The notes under the pieces were generated by a model. It was not told the DNA's origin. It did no database searches and saw nothing but the letters and a program-made list of their open reading frames with translations. This document shows positions 1-10,202 of a stretch of DNA of 64,000 nucleotides, piece by piece. The translations under genes were made by a program, and so were the position numbers. The stretch spans positions 29,352,301 to 29,416,300 of the forward strand of contig NC_063170.1 of assembly GCF_023159225.1 (NCBI RefSeq), given 5' to 3'. This stretch comes from Perognathus longimembris pacificus (Eukaryota; Chordata; Mammalia; Rodentia; Heteromyidae). Numbering within the stretch: the first letter of the stretch is position 1; each line of letters starts with the position of its first letter.

Positions 1-39
1 AGGAAGAGAGGAGGAGAGGAGGAGAGGAGGAGAGGAGGT
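1..39. repeat. (GGA)n purine microsatellite
   Basis: The window opens with imperfect AGG/GGA triplets, all purine on the plus strand. The array probably continues beyond the window edge. Confidence 0.85.
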
Positions 40-159
40 TTGTGTCTTAGGCAGCTATGCAAAATGACCACGCCGGAAGAGCCGGGGATTCCAGGTACCT
101 GTGAGACATAATCCTGCAGAAGGCTTAGCCTGTTTTGGGTGAGAAGGTCCCCTGCTCTT

Positions 160-830
160 CTCATTAAGACCTCAAAATCCTGAAAGAATCCTTGTCATTT
201 TGAGACATGGACCATCTAGTCCCTGGAACTGATACTTTCGTGCCTGGTAGCAGAGGTGCCTTGTCTGGCCTCTGGGCCTTGCCATCTTCCCACATGGGGA
301 GACCCCAAGTTGGTGCCTTGACTTTGCTGCTGGAGAGTATCATGATATTTTCTGCCTTGAGGTCACGGTGTGCAAAGCAACTGTATTGGCAATAGTAAAT
401 AGCATTCAGGTCTGGCTGAAACAAAGGCCTGGCTGACACCATCGCCTCCAACATGCTGTTGGAGGTGGTCCACTAGGTCTCCTCTGCATAGGTATTCCAT
501 CACAAAATACAAATGCTCCTCTGTCTCTGCTACCTCAAAATTTTTATAATAGGAGTGATCTCCAGATGTCAAACTTTCTAAGTTTGTGGCAAAGGAAGAC
601 TTGTTCCTTCTTGTTGGGTGCTTTCATAGCCATCAGGGATGTCTGTGGAGAGGTGCTTTGGTAACTGATGGTTCCCCGGCACCTGGTAGGAGCTACTTGT
701 GTGAGGAGCTGGCCTCCAGGCCAGGTTGAGACCTGTCCTAATACTGCCATAGCCATCCTAGAGCATGCACTGACCATGCTATCTGGGTGAAGTTCCAGAG
801 TTTCCTCTGATGCTTTGGCAAACTCCATGT
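160..830 (-). pseudogene. Protein kinase pseudogene (CAMK/MARK or sperm-motility-kinase-like)
   Basis: Three overlapping minus-strand reading frames together carry pieces of a Ser/Thr kinase domain. An AMK with the candidate ATP-binding lysine lies near 624-622. A hinge-like stretch VMEYLCRGDLVDHL lies near 503-462. A catalytic loop HRDLKAENIM lies near 370-341. The RDLKAEN form is typical of the MARK/AMPK branch of CAMK kinases and of rodent sperm motility kinases. Two frame changes separate the three parts, at about 540-600 and about 430-460. Where DFG is expected after the catalytic loop the frame reads TWG, so the metal-binding aspartate is gone. No glycine-rich loop is clear and the C-lobe is not recognisable below 164. 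No introns are visible in the piece, so a decayed intronless or retrocopied kinase is likely. The exact subfamily is inferred, not shown. Confidence 0.7.
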
Positions 831-839
831 AAATCTAGC

Positions 840-1925
840 CATGTCATTCAGAACCTAATCTTTGGCCACTTTCCTTAGAAGGCATGGAAACCAAGTCCTA
901 TATGCACTGGCATTTGAGGAGAAGGTAAGTCCTCAGCTTTGAAGGTATTGCTCCTGCTCACCACAAAGAAGTGGTATTTGCTCCCAATTGTGTTCCATGT
1001 GCTGATGAGAGCCACAATGGCCTCCTTTGTCAGGATTACTAGTGAGGGACATATTCACGTCAAGTTCCACCAGGGTGTGTTTGATAACAGGATGTGGCCC
1101 AATATTCTGCTGCAGCTTCCATTGCTCATGGGAATCCAGAGTTTTGATCAGCATCAGGCACAAACACCTGTGTCCCCCATAACACTCCCCAAAGTGGTTT
1201 GAATTGGCCAAGCCCCACTAGCCAGCAGCCAATGCGGAACTGGGCTTTTACTATGTGGAAATTCTTTTCTCTTTGTAGTTGCATGGTGCCAAAGGAGGTT
1301 AGCTTGTGTTTGGCACATGTTTCAGTCTTGTGTAATTTCTGAATTCTGTGCAAATAAGGACAATTCTCTTGTTTCCTGAGGCTCTGTATCTGTGTTCCTG
1401 AGATTCACCAGCTCCAGTGCTGGGGAAGTGTGCCAAGTCTTGGGTGGGTGATGCTGGCCTGGGAGGTGAGTGCTTGAAGTGTGTTGTCTTGGTGCCTCTT
1501 CCTAGTTTGGTGCTCAGTTTAGCCTGTGGTGTGGGACCCCCTATATCTCTCAGTAGCCCTAGAAAATTTCTCTTGGTCTGAATTCTAGTGATGGGCATGT
1601 TGCCAGACTGAAGTAGGTGTCTGTCATAGGTGATGTGTATATCCAGTAGGTTTCTTCCCACTGTTTTCTAAGTTGTCTTTGAGCCAAACTATAACCTTGG
1701 GAACTTCCTTGTATCATGTCTTGCATTCAATTCCATTCCTTAAAACAACTATTTCATTTTAAAAGCTTCTATTGAAATAGTATTTTTTACCTGATCAATG
1801 GAAGGGCATTTGAAATACAGAATTAATTCTGAGCTGTCCTTCAAACAGAGTAGAGGCCTATGCTTAGGTCCTTGTTTTCATCCTAGGAAACAATTCCAGG
1901 GAATACCAAGCCAGGAGTAAATGGT
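840..1925. other. No gene recognised
   Basis: Short open frames occur on both strands (longest about 120 codons, minus, 1299-1661) but none matches a family I recognise. It may be decayed DNA belonging to the neighbouring kinase or retroviral remnants. Confidence 0.5.
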
Positions 1926-1929
1926 GAAT

Positions 1930-2400
1930 AGTAATAGGGAGAGCGTAGCCTCTTATAGGCAGGGCCTGTAGATTGTCATTTGTAGGCCATGTGTGAGTCA
2001 TTCCTACCGAGGTGTGTAGGAGTTATAAAAAATGGGCAGCCAATGAACAAGAATACCACACACTATTCAAGCAGAAAAGAAAACCGTATTTTGCTGAGCT
2101 GCTGGCTTGGGGCCAGGTTCAAGCCCCGCCAGGTGGTCGAGAGTGGGAGTCACCCCCAGGTGATGCCTTTCCTGGGGTAGGGGTGGGGAGTTGTGGCCAT
2201 GTGCATTAGGCTGTGGCCTCAGGGAAGGGGGAGGTGACTGCCTACAGGTATGTTGGATTCTCAGGTAACTAGGTGGTTACTTAACCAGGTGGGGGCATCT
2301 GCCTGGAGTCCTCCTGTGGGAAGACCTTACCAAGGGTAGCTAAAGGATATACCTCAATTTGGTGGGTATGGTAGACATGTACCCTTTTTTTTTCTTGAAG
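1930..2400 (-). repeat. LTR-like repeat, putative 3' end of the gammaretroviral remnant
   Basis: Positions 1932-2010 resemble 3354-3425 in direct orientation (shared words such as GTAGCCTCT, GTCATTTGTA and GAGTCATTCCTAC). Positions 2333-2358 resemble 3428-3452 (GTAGCTAA, GGATATACCTCAA). The part between, 2040-2333, is absent from the 3.4-kb copy but resembles 14,090-14,380. The simplest reading is two LTR copies flanking the gag fragment at 2400-2840, one with an extra or retained segment. Family not identified. Confidence 0.45.
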
Positions 2401-2840
2401 CTTAAGGGTAGAGGATATTATTAAATAGGTCATGCCAACTAAGGTCATAGACCTGAACAAGATCTTTAAACTGTTCGATATAACTGTTAGGGTCTTGGGA
2501 ATATGATTTCAGCTGCTTTTCCATCTGAGACATATCAAACATTGAAAATGGAGCAAGCACTCTTACCATTACCCCTTTGTGCCTGATACCTCCCACAAAA
2601 TCCACAAAGAATTTGTGGGGGGCTCAGTGCCACCACTGGGAGAATGGGTATGAGATGAATGAGGGGAGAGAATGTGAGGGAGGGAAGGTGTAGAGGAGGG
2701 TGGAGAGGAAGAAGGTGAAGGTGCTGAAGGCTCAGCAGGAAGAGGCAGAGAGTCAAATGGGGTGAGACATGGGGTCTCAGAGCTCTCAAAAATGGGGTGT
2801 CCAAGTGCCAAAAGTATGGGGACAGCTGGGCATGATTCAC
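2400..2840 (-). pseudogene. Gammaretrovirus-like gag fragment (p12-like and capsid start)
   Basis: Minus-strand frame 2605-2402 has the order typical of the start of the gammaretroviral capsid: RVLAPFSMFDMSQMEK, then a YSQDPNSYIEQFKDL stretch, then YDLSWHD. Upstream, at 2811-2620, is a proline/serine-rich stretch like the p12 domain that precedes capsid. These residues match the type seen in gammaretroviral and class I endogenous Gag. The frame runs out at about 2402, so the major part of capsid, nucleocapsid, pol and env is missing. Upstream toward 3000 a WP-containing matrix-like stretch is visible but carries stops. This is a dead fragment, oriented opposite to the window. Confidence 0.7.
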
Positions 2841-3351
2841 AAAGAGTATGGTTATTCTTCAGAGTAAAGAAAGCCTGAGTATGGATGACTTCTGACCATT
2901 AACCAACCTGAGGCAAAAACTGTCTAAATCTGAGAATTATATAATCTAAATTCCATGTTGGGCCACTGGGAGCCATTGTCTTGTTGCTACTCCTACCAGA
3001 CTTCAGTGCAAGAATGAATTGGGTGTTTTCAGTTGATGCAGCCTTTAAAGGACAAGACATCCAATGAGTACAGAAGGAATTCCAGAGGGGTTTCCTGCCT
3101 CAGGTGTGACTTGCAGAACCCTATCAGAAGTGGGGGAGGGAAATAAATTTGGTGGGACAATGAAAATTTCCTGGACAGATGCAGTGTCCCCCACTTTGGA
3201 GGCAACCAGGCCCTGGGCCTGAGAAGTTCTCTGGCATGGTAACACTTCTGGAACAAGAGAGCACAGAAAACCTACAGATCAGTTTCATTAACTGGAGCAT
3301 ATAATTAGTGTGGATAAGGATGTGGAGAACAGCAATGGAGTTGGTGAAAAC
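2841..3351 (-). other. Probable decayed matrix/leader region of the same remnant
   Basis: The minus-strand translation keeps short matrix-like words near 2980-2900 but with several stops. Nothing else is recognised. It lies between the gag fragment and the second LTR-like segment, where matrix and leader would be expected. Confidence 0.35.
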
Positions 3352-3460
3352 TCTTAGGAAGAGTGTAGCCTCTGAAGGGCAGTTTCTGGGATAGTCATTT
3401 GTAAGACATGTGAGTCATTCCTACTAAAAGGTAGCTAAGGGATATACCTCAAGTGATTCT
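3352..3460 (-). repeat. LTR-like repeat, putative 5' end of the gammaretroviral remnant
   Basis: A direct-repeat partner of 1932-2010 plus 2333-2358. It lacks the ~320-bp segment seen in the other copy. The minus-strand order LTR-like, gag, LTR-like supports a collapsed provirus. Confidence 0.4.
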
Positions 3461-3767
3461 CTTTGAAACACAAAGGTAAGGTCCATTAACCCCACTGATA
3501 CTTACTCTGTTTTCATTAAGCTGATATGTGTTTTTGTGTCTGAGCATACTTGGGAGATTTGGGAGAAAGCTATAAAATAATAACCTAGGCAGGTTTGGGC
3601 AAGTGTCATTTGGGGAAGGCAGAGCTGTCCAAAGAACCAATCTGCCTAAAAGACATCAAACATTCCAGCCTCTCTCCCATGTGTCCATGCTCTCTTGAAA
3701 GATGACAATTTTCTGTGGCTTCCCTTTATCTAGAAAGGGAAGGGAAGTATTTAGCAACCCTGTCTTA

Positions 3768-3981
3768 CTTTTTTTTTTTTTTTGGCCAGTCCTGGGCCTT
3801 GGACTCAGGGCCTGAGCACCATCCCTGGCTTCTTCCCGCTCAAGGCTAGCACTCTGCCACCTTAGCCACAGCGCCACTTCTGGCAATTTTCCATATATGT
3901 GGTGCTGGGGAATCGAACCGAGAGCTTCATGTGTAGGAGGCAAGCGCTCTTGCCACTAGGCCATATTTCCAGCCCCCCCCC
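3768..3981 (-). mobile_element. IDL-Geo-type dimeric ID-like SINE
   Basis: On the minus strand the element runs from a GGGCTGG-type ID head to a GGCC-A(n) tail; the tail is the T-run at about 3770-3784. The tRNA-type B box GGTTCGATTCC and the second ID-like monomer are recognisable. A flanking duplication GTCTTACTTT is present on both sides (about 3762 and 3982). Confidence 0.9.
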
Positions 3982-4034
3982 GTCTTACTTTTATGATCTT
4001 CTCTTTAACACTTGAAATTTAAATGGAAGCTTAC

Positions 4035-4470
4035 CTGGGTAGAGACATCTTTCCATTGATCAAGGTGGATTTTAGATATTGCTGCTAGAGCAAGAGAAAG
4101 ATTTCCAAAGCCATTCTCCTGCATTGGTAGCAGTTCTGTATGTGCTTCTCATTTTACAAGCTCTTTGTAGTCCTTGGTGGTAATTATGTTCCCCAACATC
4201 CATGTGGTTCTTGATATGATTCTCATATTCTCCTCCCACCACCAGCCCTGGGATGTACAGAAGTTGAGAATCCTATTAGTCTCTGTTTACCTTATAAAGT
4301 GTAGGTAGTTCTTCCAGGGAAATGATTGAATTCTGTTCAGCCAGCTTCTCATACAGGTGGATGATATGAATGGCATTGTTGAGCTTTACAGTTCGGGTGG
4401 TAAAGGGTTATGGAACAGCTGTTCCTGGAGATAGATCTTTCTCTTCTGATCCCATTGGCACCAAATGAAC
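4035..4470 (-). pseudogene. Unidentified exon-like remnants
   Basis: Two minus-strand stretches look protein-like. The first, about 4440-4291, contains NNAIHIIHLYEKLAEQ and then ISLEELPTLYK, and ends at a possible splice donor (AAG|GTAAAC at 4290). The second, about 4215-4035, contains ENGFGNLSLALAAISKIH and QWKDVSTQ, ends at CAG|GTAAGC, and is interrupted by one in-frame TGA near 4155. I do not recognise the family. They could be exons of a decayed host gene or chance open frames; the paired good donor sites favour the former. Confidence 0.35.
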
Positions 4471-4479
4471 ATTGCTGTC

Positions 4480-5085
4480 CCATCATGTCTAGTAGATCCA
4501 TCAATCTGAATACCTTCCTTCTGGGCAGGAAGATTCACTGGTTTCTGAAAATCCATACAGTAGACTCATTATAAAGTGTAGATGTGAACCACTGGAATCA
4601 TGTGTGGGGAGGAAGTGCCTGCTGGTCTTGTTTTCAAAGTCTGTGACACTTTGACAACCGTGCTTGCAGTTTTATGGGGATGTGAGTCTGAAATTCTTGA
4701 CATGAGGGGGATTTGGGGATGGTTCAGAGACATTGATCACAAATAAGCTGTTGGATTGGAGCACAGACAGAAATGTTTGGCTCCTCAAAGGCAGAGGGGT
4801 CTGTATGAAATTTGACCTCAAATCACCTTAGCCAGTCTAGGGTGGAGAAAAGTGAGATTTCCCTCTAATGTGCCAGCTGATTGTTGGTATTAATGAAGGG
4901 TAGTACTGAGGCATTTCACATCTTAATGATGCTGGTAATAATAGGGATGTGACTCTTTTCACTTAACTGGAGATGGTGTCTAGTGAAGAGGTTAAATAGA
5001 TCTGTAGAATGCTTTCCCAGGAGGGTTCTAATTTTACATTGACTTAATAGAGAAGTAATCATTAACTTTGGTCTATTTAGGAATT
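4480..5085. other. No gene recognised
   Basis: Unique-looking, moderately AT-rich DNA with stops in all frames. No repeat family assigned. Confidence 0.4.
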
Positions 5086-5086
5086 T

Positions 5087-5298
5087 GTTTTTTGTTTTTT
5101 GTTCTTTTTGTACCCGTCCTGGGCCTTGTACTCAGGGCCTGAGCACTGTCCCTGGCTTCTCTTTGCTCAAGGCTAGCACTCCCCCACTTGATCCACAGTG
5201 CCTCTTCTGGCCGTTTTCTGTATATGTGGTGCTGGGGAATTGAACTCAGGGCTTCATGTACTCAAGCACTCTTGCCACTAGGCCATATTCCCAGCCCA
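5087..5298 (-). mobile_element. IDL-Geo-type SINE
   Basis: Antisense copy: a T-rich tail, then GTCCTGGGCCTTG, then the second monomer, and the head ending CCCAGCCC at 5298. Several substitutions (for example CCCCCACTTGATCC in place of CTGCCACTTGAGCC) make it an older copy. Confidence 0.85.
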
Positions 5299-6310
5299 CT
5301 TTAGTTTATTTTGGTAATTCATCTTTCATGGCATGTATATTTAGACATTCCAAATAAAGAATGCTGTTAAAAATTCATGCAGTGTACACCAGAGCCCTGG
5401 TGTGTCTGTTACAGCACTCTTGCTGCTTTCACCCTTCCTTCTTCAGTATTCCCAAGGAAGAAATCATGAATCCTGTCTTTTTAATACAAGGGAAATACTG
5501 GAGATATATTCCCAAGCACCCTGAGAGTTGTATTGAAACAATGATCTCAAACTGGCCTTTATATAATATAAGCACCATGTTAAAGGGCCCAATACAGCAA
5601 TTGAGGCTATCTTCTGGTGAGCCAGAGCAGAGTTATGATCCTGCTTTCACTTAGAAAAGACAAAGACTTGGGCATATTAGTCCTACTTTGCCTAGATGAC
5701 AGTGTATGTTGCCCTGTCAGACTTCTCTAAATCTTGGCTTGAGATCTCCTGTCTCAGGCTGACCTGTCCAGCCATTCTTCTCCCTGGCACTTTGTCAATT
5801 TAATTGCCTTTGTGAATATAGTGTCCATAGTTAATGGGAGACATTCTGCACAGTTTACAGCTGGCTGTTTATCCAATTCAGTCCTCTTGGGCCCTAGTTC
5901 ACTCTTTTCTGTGTCACCTAACCTGTTTTCCAGTTCTTTGAATTAGAATGTAGACATTTTCCTGAACCATTTTCCCCATACAGCTTTGGATATGTTATTT
6001 GGAAGTTACTAAAGGTGTATTTGCAGATGTAAAATTTGGACGTCAGGGCTACTATTGAAGGCCATTTGCAGAGATGCCTGTGGCTCATTCCTGCTGAAAG
6101 CTGGGAAAACCAGGAGCATCTCTGAATGTCCATGTAAATGTAAAGAGTTTGGCCATTTGCCCCCAACTCAGCTTGTTTTTTAGTTTCTCTGCCTGCCCCA
6201 AGGACTCAGACCCACAGCAGTGCTGACATGTGGTTTTGTAAAAAGTGAGACTGAGACTGTGGTGAGAGTGGTCTTCAGTTAAAGCTCACAGTGTTCAGTT
6301 TCTTTACACA
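5299..6310. other. No gene recognised
   Basis: A 97-codon plus-strand frame at 5361-5654 has no recognisable family features. The rest is broken by stops. Confidence 0.4.
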
Positions 6311-6316
6311 GATGAA

Positions 6317-6828
6317 TGTTGGGTTTTTTTCTCTGACCTGGCTCGGATGCTTATTTCTTTCTCTCTTATTACCCTCCGTATCGTCCTCTCCCCTAACCCT
6401 CGATCTGCAGGTAAGTTAGAGTGAGACGTAGGGGTCACTCCGGCCTGGCGTGCGCGCGACCTACGTGGTAATGTGGCCGCTATCCTTCCCTGGGAGCTAG
6501 CGTACATAGACCACGGAGTAGGCTTCTGAGAGCGAACTAACTTTATTGAGGGAAGGTCAAGGGGAGATGATTCCGAAGGAAGGGGGTTGGCCAGGATTCT
6601 GATAGGCCAAGAGCTGTCACCCGAGCCCCAAGGGGCTGCGTCACTCTGAGCACGCTGAACCAGGGCGGGGCTGGTAGGCGCCGGGCTGGCTGCCAGCTAA
6701 GTCGGGGGTCTATTTGCCCAACCGGTTTCTCCGGATTCCAATGTAGAGAGGGTGGAAGGGCTGCATTCCCCAGCTGGGGGAGGTGCATCAAGCCCCTTCC
6801 ATCAAGGCGAGAAAGATGGACCCCAACA
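6317..6828 (-). mobile_element. 3' LTR of betaretrovirus-like (class II) endogenous provirus
   Basis: The 512-bp LTR is bounded by a perfect inverted repeat, TGTTGGG at 6317-6323 and CCCAACA at 6822-6828. On the minus strand AATAAA (complement of 6542-6547) marks the poly(A) region, followed by a GC-rich U5 with several CpG. The polypurine tract lies directly outside at 6829-6840, so this is the 3' LTR of the minus-strand provirus. It is clearly related along its length to the solo LTR at 32,092-32,605. Outer flank is GATGAA (6311-6316); the partner target copy was not found because the 5' end of the provirus is missing. Confidence 0.9.
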
Positions 6829-6840
6829 TCTGCCTCTTTT
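6829..6840 (-). promoter_or_regulatory. Retroviral polypurine tract
   Basis: Minus strand reads AAAAGAGGCAGA immediately before the LTR start TGTTGGGG. This all-purine run in this place is the usual plus-strand DNA primer site of retroviruses. Confidence 0.8.
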
Positions 6841-7906
6841 ATATATTTTTTTTGAACAGCAGGAGGCGCCCTACTCGAGAGCGCGCCATGTCTTAAGTTG
6901 CCCCCCCCCAAGGGGAGTGTTACCCGTCTTGGGCTAACGCCCTAGCTCTTCAGGCTGACCTTCCTGCCAGGCTGGCGGGCCCGATGAGAGGCCTTGGGGA
7001 GAGTGGGATTGGCACTCGAAAGAGAGCCTGATAATTTTTTCCCATGCCGGCGGACCTTACTGAGCAGCAGGTCCTGGGGTTCGAGTGACGAGCCTCTTGG
7101 GGTTCTTATATGGCTAAAAGGCCAAAGGCCACTTGGTACCTAGACAGCTCTGGCCCATCGCTTACAACAAGAGACCCAATGTAAACATAAGGTAAATGGG
7201 AGCATAAAGCAGACATGAGCATAAGCAATCATAATACAAGGCAAATGCAAACATGAGCAACTGTAACACATGAGCAATTGTAACACATGAGTAATTACAA
7301 CAAGGCACAAGGCAATGGAGGGTCTCTTATCGGGGTCAGTCCACGGAAAACAGGAATTCTGGTCCAGTCTGGTGTCGCTCAAGGTAGCACAGATGGCTCT
7401 TCCTTCCCTCGATGGTGAGGTAGAGGGGCAGGTTCAGGTCCTGGCGATGTGGCAGCCAGGATGCTGGTAACTTAACAACTGAGGTTAGTAAACACTTCAC
7501 AGTAAACATTGCAGCAAGGTGCCAATACCTTACTTATTATAAACATTTATAATAAAACATTAAAGTGTCCAAGTCCTTTAGCTCCTATTTCCCCCCAATG
7601 GGGACCCCCGAGATAAGCAGCAAAGGGGGGAGCGAAAGGGAGGGACAACTGTGCAAAATTTCCCTTTGGTCCTTGTGCAAGGCTGTGGGCCACACTGCCA
7701 CAGCAAACGTTACTCCAAAGGGCGTCAGGCAGGGTCCAGGGAAGAAACAGGGCCGACACTGGGTCCAGGTCCATCGCTGGTGCAGGCAGGCTTTCCCGTT
7801 TCTCCTTAGAAAATTCCACCTCGGTCTTTGCTTTCCTGAGAGGAAACAAGGGGAGACATCCCTCAAGGGCAGGTGCCCTTGGGTGGTCATTCTGATGGAC
7901 AATATT
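6841..7906 (-). other. Provirus 3' region between integrase and LTR; no recognisable env
   Basis: About 1 kb separates the end of integrase from the polypurine tract, too short for a full env. The GC-rich half next to integrase (7547-7902) is open in two minus-strand frames of 100-105 codons, which might be a remnant of an env leader or accessory region, but no surface or transmembrane motif (fusion peptide, CX6CC, membrane anchor) is visible. At 7200-7300 is a short internal near-repeat (ACATGAGCAAT/ATTGTAACAC words). Confidence 0.55.
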
Positions 7907-8725
7907 TTACATCTCTAGCTGGTATCCAGATTGGATTCGGTTCCCCAGTAGGGAAGACTCAGGCGAATCCCCTTCCTGCACTGATAATTGGGTCGGGTCC
8001 ACGCCACGCCCCGTCAGAGAATCCTTCCACCGGGCCTCCACTTTTAAGTAGGGTGTTTGGCTTGACCAGTGTCTCTGGAAAGCCGACAGAGGTTGGTCCT
8101 TAGAGAAATTTAAAATATTCAATGTAAACATCGCTGTCTTCAGCTGGTCCTGGGGGCTTCCCCCCCTTTTTTGTTTTAATAATTGATCCTTCAGGGTCTT
8201 ATTATGCCTCTCAATTATGGCTTGACCCTTTGGGTTATAAGGTATTCCAGTGGTATGTTTAATATTCCACATTTGGAAAAATGCCTGTAGAGGCTTACTG
8301 GTGAAACAAGGTCCATTATCTGTTTTAACCTGTAAAGGCAGCCCTAGGATAGCAAAACATTGTAAGAAGGGGCTTTCAGCATGCCGTGCTCTTTCACCGG
8401 TACGCAGGGAGGCCTAACATGCGCCAGAGCATGTGTCAATAGACATAAATATATATTTTAGCCTTCCAAAGGGGGCGTAATGGGTCACATCAGTCTGCCA
8501 AATTAAGTTGGGTCTTAATCCTCTTGGATTCACCCCCGGGGATTGCAGGGGAGGGACTTGCACGAAAGGCATACATGATTTGCAAGTCCTTATAATCTTT
8601 TTTAAGTCTTTTATAGGAATTGAAGGAAATCTCTGATGTAACCCTCTCCAATTTAAGTGAGTACGCTCATGAAGCCCTTTGGCCATTTGGAGCTTTTGAG
8701 GTTGTACAATGGCCAGAGCTATGAT
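7907..8725 (-). pseudogene. pol: Endogenous retroviral integrase, one in-frame stop
   Basis: The minus-strand frame shows the integrase domains in order. The N-terminal zinc-binding HHCC region is near 8680-8590 (H...H in HLNWRGLH, then CKSC). The catalytic core has the first Asp in WQTDVTHY near 8500, the second in KTDNGP near 8320, and the Glu in ERHNK near 8215, so all three D,D-E residues are present. A TAG at 8411-8413 interrupts the core between the two Asp residues in an otherwise continuous frame (the parts before and after are in the same phase). The C-terminal part ends at 7907. In a retrovirus the enzyme joins viral DNA to the host chromosome; here it cannot be full length. Confidence 0.9.
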
Positions 8726-9200
8726 GGTTCCATTAGTGGCCAGCTGGTCAGCCATACGATTACCTTGTGCCAGGTCCCCAGGCAGTCCTTGGTGTCCACG
8801 AAGGTGCTGTAAAAAAAATAGGCTCACTCCGCTCTTTTAACAGAGACCTGACTTGGATCATCAGAGGAGTGATTGGGTTTCCATCCAACTTGATATATGA
8901 ACATACCAGGTTGGGTAGCAAATTAACCACATATAGACTATCAGAGAACAAGTTCATTGGCTGTTTAACATGGGTCAGCGCCAAGGCGACTGCGTACAGC
9001 TCTTTAAACTGTGCAGAGCCAGTGACGGCTTCAAAGTAATGGGTGTTATCTTTCCCACCAGCAGGGGGCGAGGCGGAGCGCACCACTACGGCAGAGCCGG
9101 CTCGCCCACCATCTGTAAAGACATTGGCAGCCTTGACAAGAGGCTTGGTAGAGAAAAGCACAGGGGGTGTCCATTGTAGCCTGGAAAATGAGGTCACCCA
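8726..9200 (-). pseudogene. pol: Endogenous retroviral RNase H domain, frameshifted
   Basis: Catalytic acidic residues of RNase H are visible: Asp in FTDGG near 9115, Glu in FKELYAVALAL near 9020, and Asp in FSDSLYVV near 8955. The final Asp region (GNRMADQL) lies near 8750 in a second phase. The phase changes at a run of eight A on the plus strand (8811-8818), where a one-base insertion fits. Downstream the frame continues into integrase, as usual in Pol. Confidence 0.88.
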
Positions 9201-9929
9201 TCTTGAAGTGCCATAGTGGCAATCTATCTTACCCATAAAGCCGTCCAGGGCACTAGACACACGTGAATTATTTCTCCTGACCCATTCAAAATCTGACAAC
9301 CGGTAGGGAATAGTTAGCATGTCAGGATCTCTTCCATAATGTCTCAGGGAAGTGTCCCTGCCCTTAATTACCAAGTCAGCTAGCTGGTCTAACTGGGAAT
9401 AAACTCTGGGAGCTCCTCCCACTGATGCGTGCACCCATTGAAGGGGCTCGCCTGATTGTGTAATTGCAGCTGAAGAAAGTTCGGATCCGGGGAGGATCCA
9501 AAGGCAAAGTGGGCACTCAGGCTTGTAGCGTGCCAGCTGTGCCTTATTTAAGGCCAATTGGATTTTGTGGAAGGCTGTTTGGAGTGATGGAGTTATTGTA
9601 ATAACATCAGTGGGCGCCTTGCCCTTCAAAGAGTCATGGAGTGGAATCAGCTCTTCTGTAGGCAGTTGAAGCCAGGGTCTTAGCCAATTAATTTCACCTA
9701 ACAGTCTTTGCATCTCCACCAGAGTATAAGTTGCCTGGAAGGATAACTGGGGCTTGAGTGGGCATACAGAGTCTAGTTTAAGCTCTGCCCCCAAGATCTT
9801 GAAGGGGTATACTTTCTGAACCTTGTCACTGGCTATACGCAGCCCTCCTCTTTGAAGGAGTGTTTGGGCCTTGCTATAGGCTAAGTCTAGCACTTGGGCA
9901 TCTACTGATCCAATAATAATGTTGTCCAA
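9201..9929 (-). pseudogene. pol: Endogenous retroviral reverse transcriptase, C-terminal part (thumb/connection)
   Basis: A long open minus-strand frame (through 8760, 389 codons in all) begins at the RT active-site strand: it reads LDNIIIG where retroviral RTs have a YMDD-type motif. It continues with LLQRGGLRIASDK and then GEINWLRPWLQLP, typical of the thumb/connection of class II retroviral RT. Fingers and most of the palm are missing. The frame starts with a TTG codon right after a TAA, so it is a truncated remnant and not a gene start. No stops in ~1.17 kb suggests fairly recent inactivation. Confidence 0.88.
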
Positions 9930-10200
9930 TTAAATGCATATGGCCCGATCTGCTCCTGTATCAATTAAGAATCGGAACTTTTTTCCAAATATCATGATTA
10001 CTGTCTCTGGCCTTATCTCGGGGGCAATGGGGACTGCCCTCAGGCTGTTTATTGCCTTGGTTGGTGGGGAATCTGAAAGTCAGGCTGTAAAGCAGATGTT
10101 TTGTCCAGGACGCGATCGGCCTACCTCTCTCAAGAACCATCCTCCTGGACTCATGAAAATCTGTAGTTTCAAGGCCTCTGAATTTAAAAGTGGCCAGGCC
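9930..10200 (-). pseudogene. pro: Endogenous retroviral protease fragment fused to RT remnant
   Basis: On the minus strand the aspartic-protease active-site motif LIDTGAD lies near 9970-9950, preceded by about 50 codons with a G-K-F-like strand and one stop near 10,085. After only a few more residues a TAA occurs and the RT remnant starts. Thus an internal deletion removed the rest of protease and the front of RT. The DTGAD motif is found in betaretroviral-type proteases. Confidence 0.8.
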
Positions 10201-10202
10201 AG

